From: Candidatus Thiothrix anitrata
Lineage (GTDB): Bacteria; Pseudomonadota; Gammaproteobacteria; Thiotrichales; Thiotrichaceae
Assembly (NCBI RefSeq): GCF_017901155.1
Contig: NZ_CP072800.1
Coordinates: 2,569,283 to 2,633,282, forward strand
Reading direction: 5' to 3'
DNA: 64,000 bases
In this document: positions 44,291 to 54,634 of the stretch, piece by piece
How positions within the stretch are numbered: position 1 is the stretch's first letter
How the letters are laid out: every line of letters starts with the position of its first letter
Program-made: the position numbers and the translations under genes
Notes under the pieces: generated by a model
The model's input: the letters and a program-made list of their open reading frames with translations, nothing else
Told to the model about the DNA's origin: nothing
Database searches by the model: none

Positions 44291-45403
44291 TTAACCTTGT
44301 GCCGTCGGGCAGTGTTTTTTCATGCTGTCGATAATGCCGCCGCCAAGACATATATCTGTTTGGTAAAAAACAATGGATTGTCCGGGTGTAATAGCACGTT
44401 GCGCCTGCGGAAAGCAGACCTCGGCAATGTCATCATTAATCATTCGTACCTGACAATTTTCCTCGGTCTGACGATAGCGTATTTTTGCTTTACATTCAAA
44501 TAGTTGTGATGGTGGTTTGGCTGTTACCCAATGGAGTTGCGAAGCCACCAGAAATTGCTTCATCAATAATTCGTGCTGATGGCCTTGGGTGACAATTAAG
44601 CGATTATTTTGAATGTCTTTATCTACTACAAACCAAGGTGTTTCCTCAGCATTTTTGCGTCCGCCTATGCCTAAGCCTTGGCGTTGTCCTAAGGTGTAAT
44701 ACATCAAGCCGTGATGTTTACCGACAATTTCGCCGTGCGGGGTTGCTATTTCACCGGGTTGTGCGGGCAAAAAACGTTGTAAAAAGTCACGGAATTTACG
44801 CTCACCGATAAAGCAAATACCGGTACTGTCTTTTTTTCGTGCGGTGGTAAATCCTGCTATGTCGGCTAATTCACGAACTCGGCTTTTTTCTAGTTCACCT
44901 ACCGGAAACAGGCTTCGTTGTAATTGATGCTGTTGTAACGTGTATAAAAAATAAGTCTGGTCTTTATTCGCATCGATTCCTTTACACATGAGTACTGTAC
45001 CATCAGGGGAGCGTGTAATGCGGGCATAGTGCCCTGTGGCGATATAGTCTGCACCTAAGGCTAAAGCAACATCGAGAAATGCTTTAAATTTAATTTCCTT
45101 GTTGCACATAATGTCAGGGTTGGGGGTGCGTCCAGCTTGATATTCTTCAAGGAAATAGGTGAATACCCGTTCCCAGTATTCACTGGAGAAATTGCGTGTG
45201 TGTAGAATAATCCCTAACTGATCAGCAACCGCTTGCGCATCAGCAAGATCAACAGCCGCAGAGCAATAGTCTTCGGTATCGTCTTCTTCCCAGTTCTTCA
45301 TGAACAAACCTTCGACATGATAGCCTTGTTCGAGTAACAACAAGGCTGCCACGGAAGAATCGACACCGCCGGACATGCCGACAATTACACGTTGTTTAGT
45401 CAT
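44291..45403 (-). CDS. mnmA: tRNA 2-thiouridylase MnmA
   Basis: Start 45403 ([26 protein letters not shown]) is chosen because family members begin there. The 370-residue protein has the PP-loop SGGVDSS, catalytic Cys in [12 protein letters not shown] and the second Cys in [10 protein letters not shown]. It makes 2-thiouridine at position 34 in tRNAs for Lys, Glu and Gln. Its start abuts the nudJ stop. Confidence 0.95.
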   Translation of the reverse strand: MTKQRVIVGMSGGVDSSVAALLLLEQGYHVEGLFMKNWEEDDTEDYCSAAVDLADAQAVADQLGIILHTRNFSSEYWERVFTYFLEEYQAGRTPNPDIMCNKEIKFKAFLDVALALGADYIATGHYARITRSPDGTVLMCKGIDANKDQTYFLYTLQQHQLQRSLFPVGELEKSRVRELADIAGFTTARKKDSTGICFIGERKFRDFLQRFLPAQPGEIATPHGEIVGKHHGLMYYTLGQRQGLGIGGRKNAEETPWFVVDKDIQNNRLIVTQGHQHELLMKQFLVASQLHWVTAKPPSQLFECKAKIRYRQTEENCQVRMINDDIAEVCFPQAQRAITPGQSIVFYQTDICLGGGIIDSMKKHCPTAQG

Positions 45404-45404
45404 T

Positions 45405-45863
45405 TTAGTCTTGCGATGTAAAATATTGCAGGCTATCCAGAGGATAGCGTATCCCGGATTCATAACAGTCGAGTGATCGCCCTACCAGTTCACTGCGCCA
45501 AATACGTGGTTGTTGTTGACGGATTTGCTCTCGTGTTAACCAATGCACCGCCGTAATATCAGGATCAATACTATAATCGGAAACATGTTCCAAGAGGCGA
45601 CCAGTAAAGGTAAAACGCAGGTAAACGCGGTCTGGGTCGGTACGATTCATGTGGAAGATGCCCAGTAACGCCGTTGGTTCAAAACGCCAGCCGGTTTCTT
45701 CAAGGGTTTCACGACGCACGGCATCTAGCAGGCTCTCGCCGTATTCCATGTGGCCTGCTGGTTGATTAATTGTCAATTCGCCATAATGTAATTCTTCTAC
45801 CATTAAAAAACGGTTGTCTTGCTCAATAACGCTGGCAACGGTGACGCGTGGTTTCCAGACCAT
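45405..45863 (-). CDS. nudJ: NUDIX hydrolase NudJ
   Basis: The 152-residue protein has a complete NUDIX box, [23 protein letters not shown], and the N-terminal [22 protein letters not shown]. NudJ hydrolyses nucleotide and thiamine pyrophosphate derivatives. It lies directly upstream of mnmA with a one-base gap, a common pairing. Confidence 0.93.
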   Translation of the reverse strand: MVWKPRVTVASVIEQDNRFLMVEELHYGELTINQPAGHMEYGESLLDAVRRETLEETGWRFEPTALLGIFHMNRTDPDRVYLRFTFTGRLLEHVSDYSIDPDITAVHWLTREQIRQQQPRIWRSELVGRSLDCYESGIRYPLDSLQYFTSQD

Positions 45864-46051
45864 AAATCACTGTCCTCAAAAACTAAAACGGGCATTTTAC
45901 ACCAGATTCATGGTGGGAGTTATGCATAAAAGTCAGTTGTTGACTTGTAAAGTGAGGAAATAAGCCCAAATTGACTGGGATAGTGACAGCAGCTTATAAA
46001 AGCGTTTATAACTGCTGCATCGGCAGTGTAACGGGGTTAGGTAAACGAGTA

Positions 46052-46384
46052 ATGGCACAGAAACATAAAGATTCTCACGATGATAGCCGCGATTCTGGCG
46101 TAGCGGTGCAAGAATCCCGCCCAGAGGTGAAAGAACCACCGCGCTTTAAAGTTATACTGTTGAACGACGATTTCACTCCGATGGACTTTGTGGTTGAGGT
46201 TCTGCAAGTGTTCTTTGGAATGGATCGTGAAGGTGCCACACGTGTTATGCTGAGTGTCCATACGAAAGGCAAAGGCATTTGTGGCGTATATACTCGTGAT
46301 GTAGCGGAAACCAAGGTGGCACACGTCAACCGGTTTGCACGGGAGCATCAACACCCTTTGCTGTGTACGATGGAAGAGGCATAA
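46052..46384 (+). CDS. clpS: ClpS adaptor
   Basis: Start 46052 ([11 protein letters not shown]) gives 110 residues with a flexible N-terminal tail and the core [60 protein letters not shown]. The DDFTPM segment contains the N-end-rule binding pocket residues. ClpS delivers substrates to ClpA, encoded 4 bases downstream. Confidence 0.95.
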   Translation: MAQKHKDSHDDSRDSGVAVQESRPEVKEPPRFKVILLNDDFTPMDFVVEVLQVFFGMDREGATRVMLSVHTKGKGICGVYTRDVAETKVAHVNRFAREHQHPLLCTMEEA

Positions 46385-46388
46385 GCTT

Positions 46389-48677
46389 ATGTTGAGCGCG
46401 GAAGTAGAATATTCAATTAACACGCTGTTTCGTGACGCACGGGACAGTCATCATGAGTTTGTAACGGTAGAGCATTTGCTGTTGGCAATGCTGGATAACC
46501 CCAGTGCTGCGGATGCGCTGCGTGCCTGCAATGTCGATATTCCGTATTTGCGGCGTGAGTTGGAGCAATTCATTGCGGAAAATACTCCATTAATTCCAAT
46601 CGGTGATGAACAACGTGATGTGCAGCCTACACTGGGGTTTCAACGTGTTATCCATCGCGCAGTTTATAGTGCGCAATCTTCGCGTAAGGGTGAGGTCACA
46701 GGTGATGCTATTTTAGCAGCTATCTTTGGTGAGCCGGATTCTCATGCAGTTTATTATTTGTCACGTCATCGGGTCAGTCGCTTGGATATTGTGCATTACA
46801 TTGCGCACGGCATCCGTAAAGACGGGGCGGAGGGATTTGCCAACGATAAGAAAGAAGAGAATACTGCCTCGCCAGCCGCAACCGATAATTCAGTTGATGC
46901 GGAAGATAATACTAAGCCACTGGATAAATATGCCAGCAACCTCAATGAAATGGCGTTGGAAGGCAAAATTGATCCGCTGATTGGGCGCGATGCCGAAATT
47001 GAACGTACTGTGCAGGTGTTATGCCGCCGCCGTAAAAATAATCCACTGTTAGTCGGTGAAGCAGGGGTTGGTAAAACCGCAATTGCCGAAGGTTTAGCCA
47101 AGCGTATTGTCGATGGTGAAGTGCCGGAGATTTTGAGTGACGCGGTTATTTATTCCTTAGATTTAGGATCGTTGCTTGCTGGAACCAAATACCGTGGTGA
47201 CTTTGAAAAGCGTCTGAAGGCGGTATTGAAACAGCTTAAGAGTGAGCCGCATTCGATTCTTTTTATTGATGAAATACATACGATTATCGGTGCGGGGGCA
47301 ACCTCAGGTGGCACTATGGATGCTTCCAATCTGATCAAGCCAGTGTTGTCGAGTGGTGATTTGAAGTGTATTGGTTCGACCACCTTTCAGGAATATCACA
47401 GCGTGTTTGAGAAAGACCGGGCATTGGCGCGGCGTTTCCAGAAAATTGATATTAATGAGCCGAGCGTCGATGAAACTATTGAAATTCTCAAGGGCTTGAA
47501 AGCACGTTTTGAAGTGCATCATAACGTGCGCTACACCTTGCCAGCACTTAAGGCTGCCGCCGAGTTGGCTGCAAAATACATCAATGATCGTCATTTGCCG
47601 GATAAAGCGATTGATGTGATTGACGAGGCAGGTGCGAATCGTCAATTACAACCCGCAGCGTCGCGAAAAAAGACTATTTCCGTGCATGATATTGAAGAAA
47701 TTGTCGCAAAAATTGCGCGGATTCCACCGAAATCTGTTTCCAGTTCTGATATGCAGGTATTACGTACTTTAGAGCGTGATCTGAAAATGGTTATCTTTGG
47801 GCAGGATCAGGCGATTAGTCAGCTTACTACTGCCATTAAAATGGCGCGTTCGGGTTTGCGTGATGATAACAAACCGATTGGATCATTTTTGTTTGCAGGG
47901 CCTACTGGTGTCGGTAAAACCGAAGTTTCCAAGCAGTTGGCACAACGTTTAGGCATTGAATTGTTACGCTTTGATATGTCCGAGTACATGGAACGTCATA
48001 CAGTTTCGCGTTTAATAGGTGCGCCGCCGGGGTATGTTGGATATGACGAAGGTGGTTTGTTAACCGATGCAGTTAATAAGCACCCACACGCCGTATTGTT
48101 GTTGGATGAAATTGAAAAAGCTCACCCTGATGTGTTTAATCTGTTATTGCAAGTCATGGATCACGGTACATTGACCGATGCTAACGGGCGCAAGGTAGAT
48201 TTCCGTAACATTATTTTGATCATGACTAGTAATGCTGGCGCGGAAAATATGAGCCGTAAGAGTTTAGGGTTTACTACACAAGATCATACTACGGACTCTT
48301 CCGAGGCGATTAATCGTACCTTTAGCCCAGAGTTCCGTAACCGCTTGGATGGCATTATTGGGTTTAATGCATTGACACCTAGCGTGGTTGCTTCGGTGGT
48401 GGATAAGTTTGTGATTCGCTTGGAAGCGCAACTTGAGCCGAAAAAGGTGATTTTGGTTGTCGATGAAGTCGCTCGCCATTGGTTGGCGCAGAAAGGTTAT
48501 GATCGTTTGATGGGGGCACGTCCGATGGAGCGCGTGATTCAGGAGCACATCAAAAAGCCATTGGCTGATGCGATTCTCTTTGGTGAGTTGAGTCAGGGCG
48601 GCAGAGTAGAAATCTCTGCGGACGATGACGGCTTAACTATCGAGATGCAAGGCACTACTGAGGCGTTACCCGCCTGA
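46389..48677 (+). CDS. clpA: ClpA, ATP-dependent Clp protease ATPase subunit
   Basis: Start 46389 ([31 protein letters not shown]) gives 762 residues with an N-domain, first AAA module (Walker [23 protein letters not shown]) and second AAA module ([47 protein letters not shown]). ClpA unfolds substrates for ClpP. It is coupled with clpS. Confidence 0.96.
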   Translation: MLSAEVEYSINTLFRDARDSHHEFVTVEHLLLAMLDNPSAADALRACNVDIPYLRRELEQFIAENTPLIPIGDEQRDVQPTLGFQRVIHRAVYSAQSSRKGEVTGDAILAAIFGEPDSHAVYYLSRHRVSRLDIVHYIAHGIRKDGAEGFANDKKEENTASPAATDNSVDAEDNTKPLDKYASNLNEMALEGKIDPLIGRDAEIERTVQVLCRRRKNNPLLVGEAGVGKTAIAEGLAKRIVDGEVPEILSDAVIYSLDLGSLLAGTKYRGDFEKRLKAVLKQLKSEPHSILFIDEIHTIIGAGATSGGTMDASNLIKPVLSSGDLKCIGSTTFQEYHSVFEKDRALARRFQKIDINEPSVDETIEILKGLKARFEVHHNVRYTLPALKAAAELAAKYINDRHLPDKAIDVIDEAGANRQLQPAASRKKTISVHDIEEIVAKIARIPPKSVSSSDMQVLRTLERDLKMVIFGQDQAISQLTTAIKMARSGLRDDNKPIGSFLFAGPTGVGKTEVSKQLAQRLGIELLRFDMSEYMERHTVSRLIGAPPGYVGYDEGGLLTDAVNKHPHAVLLLDEIEKAHPDVFNLLLQVMDHGTLTDANGRKVDFRNIILIMTSNAGAENMSRKSLGFTTQDHTTDSSEAINRTFSPEFRNRLDGIIGFNALTPSVVASVVDKFVIRLEAQLEPKKVILVVDEVARHWLAQKGYDRLMGARPMERVIQEHIKKPLADAILFGELSQGGRVEISADDDGLTIEMQGTTEALPA

Positions 48678-48703
48678 TTACCTGCACCAAGAAGTATGGC
48701 AAT

Positions 48704-48726
48704 CAATGCGCCCAATGGGCGCATTG
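48704..48726 (+). terminator. Bidirectional terminator between clpA and infA
   Basis: A perfect 10-bp stem (CAATGCGCCC with GGGCGCATTG) with a 3-base loop lies between convergent clpA and infA. T-rich sequence follows on the plus strand (TTATTTATT). Confidence 0.75.
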
Positions 48727-48945
48727 TTATTTATTGCGGTAGCTGATGCGGCCTTTGGTAAGGTCGTAAGGGGTGAGCTGTACCGTTACACGGTCACCAG
48801 TGAGGATGCGAATGTAGTTTTTACGCATACGACCGGAAATATGGGCGTTCACGACGTGACCGTTATCCAATTCTACGCGGAATGTGGTGTTGGGCAGGGT
48901 TTCAAGTACCGTGCCTTCCATTTCAATGTAATCTTCCTTTGCCAT
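48727..48945 (-). CDS. infA: Translation initiation factor IF-1
   Basis: The 72-residue protein is an S1-like OB fold, [32 protein letters not shown] and then [31 protein letters not shown]. The length and sequence are those of IF-1. It is convergent with clpA, a common order. Confidence 0.97.
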   Translation of the reverse strand: MAKEDYIEMEGTVLETLPNTTFRVELDNGHVVNAHISGRMRKNYIRILTGDRVTVQLTPYDLTKGRISYRNK

Positions 48946-49168
48946 AATCTCTTTAAATACTGGGAAATACTAAACGGCGTATTATCCTTGCCGCACGCCA
49001 GATGACAAGCTCTTTTTATGCGAAGTTGGTGTATTTAAGCTGCTGAAGTGATTATTTTCGGGTTTACTTGGTTTTCATAAGCCGCGCTTTTGATTACGAT
49101 AGAGGGATTTGTTGCCAGAGCCTATATCGCTTGGCCTAGATAACGTTCATTTTTCGCTGGAGTAGGTA

Positions 49169-50119
49169 ATGATGACAATCGCAGGGGTTTTTCCGGGGCA
49201 AGGCTCGCAGTCATTGGGAATGTTGGCTGATTTAGATAAACAATTCAAACAAGTGCGTGAAACTTTTCAAGTGGCTTCCGATGTTTTAGGGCGTGATTTG
49301 TGGGATATGGCGCAACAAGGCCCAGAAGCGGCGTTGAATAGTACCGAGAATACGCAGCCCTTAATGTTGGCAGCAGGTGTGGCAGTATGGCGCGTTTGGT
49401 TGGGCGAGGGTGGCTGTGTACCGGTCGCATTGGCTGGTCATAGTTTGGGTGAATATTCCGCGCTGGTAGCGGCTGGTGTACTGGATTTTGCCGATGCAGT
49501 TGCCTTGGTTGCGGAACGCGCCCGTCTTATGCAGAATGCAGTAGCAGATGGTGCAGGCGCTATGGCTGCTATTTTAGGCTTGGAAGATCCACAAATTATC
49601 GAAGCGTGTGCACAGGCAGCGCAAGGCGATGTGGTCGAGGCAGTGAATTTTAACTCACCGGGACAAGTGGTGATTGCCGGTAGTGCGGCTGCGGTGGATC
49701 GTGCAATTCAAACAGCAACCGCGATGGGTGCCAAAAAAGCGATTAAATTGTCGGTCAGCGTGCCTTCGCATTGCGCGTTGATGCAACCAGCCGCTACAGC
49801 ATTAGCTGTACGTTTAGGACAGACTGCGTTTACACCGGCAAGCGTACCGGTTTTACATAATGTTGATGCAGCCGCTCGTAACAGTGTTACTGAGATGGCA
49901 CAAGCGTTAGAACAGCAGTTGTATCGTCCGGTACGCTGGGTTGATACCGTGATGGCATTGAAAACAACTTATGCGGCTGATGCGATGGTTGAATTTGGTC
50001 CCGGTAAGGTTTTGGCAGGTTTGAATCGCCGTATCGACCGTAAAATGGGTGCGGTTTGCATCCACGACAGCGCGACATTGGCAGAAGCATTAAAATTGTG
50101 TGAAAAGGCGGGAGCATAA
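49169..50119 (+). CDS. fabD: Malonyl-CoA-ACP transacylase
   Basis: The 316-residue enzyme transfers malonyl from CoA to ACP. PGQGSQSLGML opens it, the catalytic Ser is in GHSLGEYSALVAAG, and the His is in SVPSHCALM. GGAG is 8 bases before the ATG pair. It is first in the fab cluster; plsX and fabH, its usual upstream neighbours, are not present. Confidence 0.95.
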   Translation: MMTIAGVFPGQGSQSLGMLADLDKQFKQVRETFQVASDVLGRDLWDMAQQGPEAALNSTENTQPLMLAAGVAVWRVWLGEGGCVPVALAGHSLGEYSALVAAGVLDFADAVALVAERARLMQNAVADGAGAMAAILGLEDPQIIEACAQAAQGDVVEAVNFNSPGQVVIAGSAAAVDRAIQTATAMGAKKAIKLSVSVPSHCALMQPAATALAVRLGQTAFTPASVPVLHNVDAAARNSVTEMAQALEQQLYRPVRWVDTVMALKTTYAADAMVEFGPGKVLAGLNRRIDRKMGAVCIHDSATLAEALKLCEKAGA

Positions 50120-50874
50120 TGAATTCATTAATCAGTTTGCAGGGTGAAGTGGTCTTGGTTAGCGGTGCAAGCCGTGGCATCGGGCGCAGTATTGCAGAAA
50201 TGTTGGGCAGCGCAGGCGCAACCGTTGTTGGTACAGCTACCAGTGAAAAAGGCGCGGAAGCCATTACTGCCTATTTGCGTGATGCAGGCATTGCTGGCAA
50301 GGGCATGGTGTTAAATGTTGCTGATAAGGCATCCATTGAAACCGTGGTGAAAGCGGTAGGCGACGAGTTTGGCGGCATTAGCGTTTTGGTCAATAACGCG
50401 GGTATCACACGCGATAACTTGCTGATGCGCATGAAGGACGATGAGTGGGATGATATTATCAGCACTAACCTCACTTCTGTTTATCGCATGAGTAAGGCAT
50501 GTTTGCGTGGTATGACCAAGGCTAAAAAAGGGCGTATTATCTCGATTTCTTCTGTTGTTGGGTCATCCGGTAATGCAGGCCAAACCAACTATGCCGCAGC
50601 AAAAGCAGGTTTGGTGGGTTTTAGTAAATCCTTGGCGAGAGAAATTGGTTCACGTAATGTGACGGTCAACGTGGTTGCTCCAGGCTTCATTGATACAGAC
50701 ATGACGCGAGAGTTATCGGAAGACCAGCGTAATAATCTGTTGCAGGGCATTCCATTAGGTCGGTTGGGTCAACCCGCAGAAATTGCCGGGGCAGTTCTAT
50801 TTTTAGCATCACCTTTGGGTGCTTACGTGACAGGCGAAACAATTCATGTGAATGGTGGGATGTATATGGCATAA
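50119..50874 (+). CDS. fabG: 3-oxoacyl-ACP reductase
   Basis: The 251-residue short-chain dehydrogenase has the NADPH motif SGASRGIGRSIAE, NNAGITRDNLLMRM, the active-site YAAAKAG and the C-terminal VNGGMYM. It reduces 3-oxoacyl-ACP. TAATG overlap with fabD couples translation. Confidence 0.95.
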   Translation: MNSLISLQGEVVLVSGASRGIGRSIAEMLGSAGATVVGTATSEKGAEAITAYLRDAGIAGKGMVLNVADKASIETVVKAVGDEFGGISVLVNNAGITRDNLLMRMKDDEWDDIISTNLTSVYRMSKACLRGMTKAKKGRIISISSVVGSSGNAGQTNYAAAKAGLVGFSKSLAREIGSRNVTVNVVAPGFIDTDMTRELSEDQRNNLLQGIPLGRLGQPAEIAGAVLFLASPLGAYVTGETIHVNGGMYMA

Positions 50875-50879
50875 ACCTG

Positions 50880-50909
50880 CTGGCATGATGCACAGGTTTT
50901 AAATACAAT
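50880..50909 (+). promoter_or_regulatory. Probable acpP promoter
   Basis: CTGGCA (50880-50885, 4 of 6 consensus) and TACAAT (50904-50909, 5 of 6) are 18 bases apart in the gap before acpP, whose product is needed in large amounts. Confidence 0.45.
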
Positions 50910-50955
50910 AGTCTACCGTTGCTGAGCATTTTTTATTAACGAGGAACAAAAAACC

Positions 50956-51192
50956 ATGAGCGATATTGAATCACGCGTCAAAGCCATCGTAGTTGAACAG
51001 CTGGGCGTTAGCGAAGACGAAGTAACTAATACATCTTCCTTCATCGACGATCTGGGCGCGGACTCACTGGATACCGTTGAGCTGGTTATGGCATTGGAAG
51101 AGGAGTTTGGTGCAGAAATTCCTGATGAAGAAGCTGAAAAAATCACTACAGTGCAAGCTGCAATTGATTTTATCAAAGCGTATCAGGCTTAA
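50956..51192 (+). CDS. acpP: Acyl carrier protein
   Basis: The 78-residue acidic protein has the phosphopantetheine attachment site [10 protein letters not shown] (Ser37) and the usual start [19 protein letters not shown]. It carries growing acyl chains. GAGG is 10 bases upstream. Confidence 0.97.
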   Translation: MSDIESRVKAIVVEQLGVSEDEVTNTSSFIDDLGADSLDTVELVMALEEEFGAEIPDEEAEKITTVQAAIDFIKAYQA

Positions 51193-51201
51193 TTTTGCCT
51201 A

Positions 51202-51235
51202 AAAACCGCAGTCTAAACTGGCTGCGGTTTTCCTT
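51202..51235 (+). terminator. Attenuator-type terminator after acpP
   Basis: A perfect 10-bp stem (AAAACCGCAG with CTGCGGTTTT) is followed by TTCCTTTT. It would reduce transcription into fabF relative to acpP. Confidence 0.8.
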
Positions 51236-51261
51236 TTAAGACGTAAGATGGGGGCATTCAT

Positions 51262-52506
51262 TTGTCTAAGCGACGTGTAGTAGTGACAGGATTGGGGATT
51301 GTTTCACCTGTCGGTTCTAAGCTGGAAAAAGCTTGGGATAATATTAAAGCAGGCCGTAGCGGGATTGCCCGTATCAATCCTGATCTTTTCGATACCACTG
51401 GCTTCAGCGTGCAAATTGCCGGGAACGTTAAAGATTTCAACGCGGATGAATATATCAAGCCTAAAGATCAGAAAAAAATGGATACCTTTATCCATTATGG
51501 TATCGGTGCAGGCGTTGAGGCAATCCGTGATTCAGGTTTGGAAGTAACCGAAGAAAATGCTGAGCGTATCGGGGTATTGATGGGGTCTGGCATCGGTGGT
51601 TTGGATACCATTGAGCGTAACTACACAGCTTTTCTGAATAGTGGGGCGCGTAAAATTTCCCCATTCTTTGTGCCCGCAAGTATTATCAACATGGTGGCCG
51701 GAAACTTATCCATCATGTACGGCCTGAAGGGGCCGAATATGTCGATTGTGTCAGCGTGCGCGACAGCTACACACAGTATCGGTGATGCCGCACGTATGAT
51801 TGTTTACGGTGATGCGGATGTGATGGTGGCTGGCGGTGCAGAAATGGGTTCCACTCCATTAGGTATTGGCGGTTTCGCAGCAGCACGAGCATTGTCGACC
51901 CGTAATGATGACCCTGAAGCGGCTAGCCGTCCGTGGGATACTGACCGTGATGGTTTCGTTTTAGGCGATGGTGCTGGTGTCTTGGTACTTGAGGAGTATG
52001 AATTTGCCAAAAAACGTGGCGCACGCATTTACTGTGAATTGGTGGGTTATGGTATGAGCAGTGATGCTTACCACATGACTACACCTTCTGAAGGTGGCGA
52101 AGGTGCTGCGCGTTGCATGGTTAATGCGATGAACGATGCAGGTCTTAATGCGAGTGAAGTGGATTACGTGAATGCGCACGGAACTTCTACTCCAGCAGGT
52201 GATAAAGCTGAAACAATGGCTGTAAAACGTGCATTAGGTGGTCATGCTTACAAAGTGGCGGTTAGCTCCACTAAGTCAATGACTGGACACTTGTTAGGTG
52301 CTGCTGGTGGGATTGAGGCTGTATTTAGTGTTATGGCGATTCATGATCAAGTTTTGCCGCCGACTATCAACTTGAATACACCAGACCCTGCGTGTGACCT
52401 TGATTACGTGCCAAACGTTGCCCGTGAAACCAGTGTCAATGTTGCTATGAGCAACTCTTTTGGTTTCGGTGGTACCAACGGGACTTTGATTTTCAAGAAA
52501 ATCTAA
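51262..52506 (+). CDS. fabF: Beta-ketoacyl-ACP synthase II
   Basis: The 414-residue condensing enzyme has the catalytic Cys in [14 protein letters not shown], His in [15 protein letters not shown] and the second His in [14 protein letters not shown]. It starts at TTG 51262 ([17 protein letters not shown]), with GGGGG upstream at 51250. It extends acyl-ACPs by two carbons. Confidence 0.95.
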   Translation: MSKRRVVVTGLGIVSPVGSKLEKAWDNIKAGRSGIARINPDLFDTTGFSVQIAGNVKDFNADEYIKPKDQKKMDTFIHYGIGAGVEAIRDSGLEVTEENAERIGVLMGSGIGGLDTIERNYTAFLNSGARKISPFFVPASIINMVAGNLSIMYGLKGPNMSIVSACATATHSIGDAARMIVYGDADVMVAGGAEMGSTPLGIGGFAAARALSTRNDDPEAASRPWDTDRDGFVLGDGAGVLVLEEYEFAKKRGARIYCELVGYGMSSDAYHMTTPSEGGEGAARCMVNAMNDAGLNASEVDYVNAHGTSTPAGDKAETMAVKRALGGHAYKVAVSSTKSMTGHLLGAAGGIEAVFSVMAIHDQVLPPTINLNTPDPACDLDYVPNVARETSVNVAMSNSFGFGGTNGTLIFKKI

Positions 52507-53838
52507 TTGCTTACCCAACGCTTTAAGGGCGAGTATGATTTACTCGCCCTGCATCAACAACACCCGCACCGTTATCCTTTTCTGCTGGAAAGCGTCGTTA
52601 CTTCCCCTCAGGCACGTTACAGCGTGTTGTTTGCTTACCCACAGCAGTCATTGCGGATTAATGCGTTAACCGAAACGAATTTTTGTGCGCAATTGGATGC
52701 TGCTTGGCACAACACGGCTCTTCAACAAAGCATCACAGATACTCACGACTTACCATTTCGTGGCGGATGGTTTTTATATCTTGGTTATGAATTGGCGGGG
52801 CAGCTAGAACCGAGCTTACGTTTATTCCCTTCTAATGATGGTTTGCCGATTGCCTTAGCGGTGCGCATTCCTGCCGCAATTATTATCGATCATCATCAAC
52901 AGGAAACCATTGCACTCATTGAGGATGAATACGCTGCATTATTTGCTGATTTACTCGACTCGGTTAAAACATGTGGGGCAGAGCGCAGTAATTTGACAGC
53001 CGTTGAGGTGCGTATCAGTGAGAACTCGCCAGAACACTTTGAAAGTGGGGTGGAGCGTATTCGTGAGTACATTGCGGCAGGTGATGTATTTCAGGTGAAT
53101 TTATCGCGTGGCTGGCATGGTGAATTGCAATCTACGCATAGTGCTGCTGATTTATACGCAGTATTACGCCAGAAAAATCCCGCACCGTTTGCATGTTTTG
53201 CCAATTTTGACGATTTTGCGATTATCAGCTCTTCACCGGAACGTTTGGTACGCGTGCAACAAGGCTGGGTAGATACTCGACCGATTGCTGGAACGCGTCC
53301 GCGTGGTGAGAATGAAGCTCATGATCAGGCTTTGTTAGAGGAGTTAATTGCACACCCCAAAGAACGCGCTGAACATATCATGCTGATTGATTTGGAGCGT
53401 AATGATTTAGGGCGCATTTGTGATTACGGTACGGTAACAGTCGATGAGTTAATGGTGGTTGAAAGCTATCAGCACGTTCATCACATTGTCTCCAATGTGC
53501 GCGGTAAATTACGTCAAGGTATTACGCCGGGAGCAGTGATTCGTGCGGTTTTTCCGGGAGGGACGATAACAGGCTGTCCCAAAGTGCGTTGCATGGAAAT
53601 CATTGCTGAATTGGAACAAGTGCCACGTGGCGCGTATACCGGTTCTGTCGGCTATTTGAACCATAATGGCGACATGGACTTGAATATTTTAATCCGAACC
53701 ATGACATTGAGCGGCAACCAGCTTGCGTTCCGCACTGGTGCGGGTATTGTGATTGATTCAGTTGCTCCCAACGAATTGCGTGAAACTCGTCATAAAGCAC
53801 GTGGTTTATTGCGAGCATTGGCACATGATTTGGGTTAA
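52507..53838 (+). CDS. pabB: Aminodeoxychorismate synthase component I
   Basis: The 443-residue chorismate-utilising enzyme has VFQVNLSRGW, SSSPERLVRVQQG, DLERNDLGRI, FPGGTITGCPKVRCMEII and GAYTGSVGYL. It makes 4-amino-4-deoxychorismate for folate. The active-site motif reads PIAGTRPRG; many PabB proteins have Lys where Ala is here, the Ala form being more like anthranilate synthase, but pabC directly downstream supports PabB. The TTG start follows the fabF stop at once. Confidence 0.88.
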   Translation: MLTQRFKGEYDLLALHQQHPHRYPFLLESVVTSPQARYSVLFAYPQQSLRINALTETNFCAQLDAAWHNTALQQSITDTHDLPFRGGWFLYLGYELAGQLEPSLRLFPSNDGLPIALAVRIPAAIIIDHHQQETIALIEDEYAALFADLLDSVKTCGAERSNLTAVEVRISENSPEHFESGVERIREYIAAGDVFQVNLSRGWHGELQSTHSAADLYAVLRQKNPAPFACFANFDDFAIISSSPERLVRVQQGWVDTRPIAGTRPRGENEAHDQALLEELIAHPKERAEHIMLIDLERNDLGRICDYGTVTVDELMVVESYQHVHHIVSNVRGKLRQGITPGAVIRAVFPGGTITGCPKVRCMEIIAELEQVPRGAYTGSVGYLNHNGDMDLNILIRTMTLSGNQLAFRTGAGIVIDSVAPNELRETRHKARGLLRALAHDLG

Positions 53839-54634
53839 TGGCGTATTCAGTGATACGTTACCTATCACTGATCGTGGCTTGCTCTACGGTGACGGAGTTT
53901 GGGAAACCCTTGCGATTCTGGATGGGCGACCGTTGCGCCTGAACTGGCATCTGGAACGTTTGCAGCAAGGTTTGCAAGCACTAGCAATACCTTCGCCGGA
54001 TATGACGCAATGGCTCACGGAAATCCTGAAAGCTTGTCGGGGTAGGGATAGTGCAGTGTTAAAACTGATTGTCACTCGCGGACAAGGAATGCGCGGCTAT
54101 AATCCACGTGACTGCTGCAATCCGACCCGCATTGTGCAAGTAACACCAAGAAACACGTATCCGGCGAGTTATGTGCAGCAGGGTATTCGGTTAGCCTTGT
54201 GTGAGACGCGCTTGGCACAACAGCCCCGTTTGGCGGGTTTTAAACACTTGAATCGCTTGGAACAGGTGTTGGCGCGTGCCGAATTCGATAGCGATTTTCA
54301 AGAAGGTTTAGTGCGTGATACCGCAGGTAATGTGATTGAAGGTACGATGAGTAATGTGTTTTTAATACAAGCAGATAGCAGTGTGGTTACACCCGCATTA
54401 AGTCAATGCGGGGTTGCAGGGGTTATGCGTCGTGTGGTATTGCAAGCCTTGCACGAATGGGGTATTCCCTGTCGTATTGGCTCGCTGTCTTTGGATGACA
54501 TGCATTCGTCTCAGGCGATTTTTATGACAAACTCACTCATAGGTATTTGGCCGGTGCGTGAATTTATGGGGAAAACTTACCCTGTTGTACCACTAATAAG
54601 CGCATTACATGCAAAGGTTAATGTAAATACATGA
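53825..54634 (+). CDS. pabC: Aminodeoxychorismate lyase
   Basis: Start 53825 (MIWVNGVFSDTLPITDRGLLYGDGVWETL) gives 269 residues. The class IV PLP fold has the catalytic Lys in FKHLNRLEQVLARAE and EGTMSNVFLI. It releases pyruvate to make p-aminobenzoate. It overlaps pabB by 14 bases and mltG by 4. Confidence 0.94.
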   Translation: MIWVNGVFSDTLPITDRGLLYGDGVWETLAILDGRPLRLNWHLERLQQGLQALAIPSPDMTQWLTEILKACRGRDSAVLKLIVTRGQGMRGYNPRDCCNPTRIVQVTPRNTYPASYVQQGIRLALCETRLAQQPRLAGFKHLNRLEQVLARAEFDSDFQEGLVRDTAGNVIEGTMSNVFLIQADSSVVTPALSQCGVAGVMRRVVLQALHEWGIPCRIGSLSLDDMHSSQAIFMTNSLIGIWPVREFMGKTYPVVPLISALHAKVNVNT

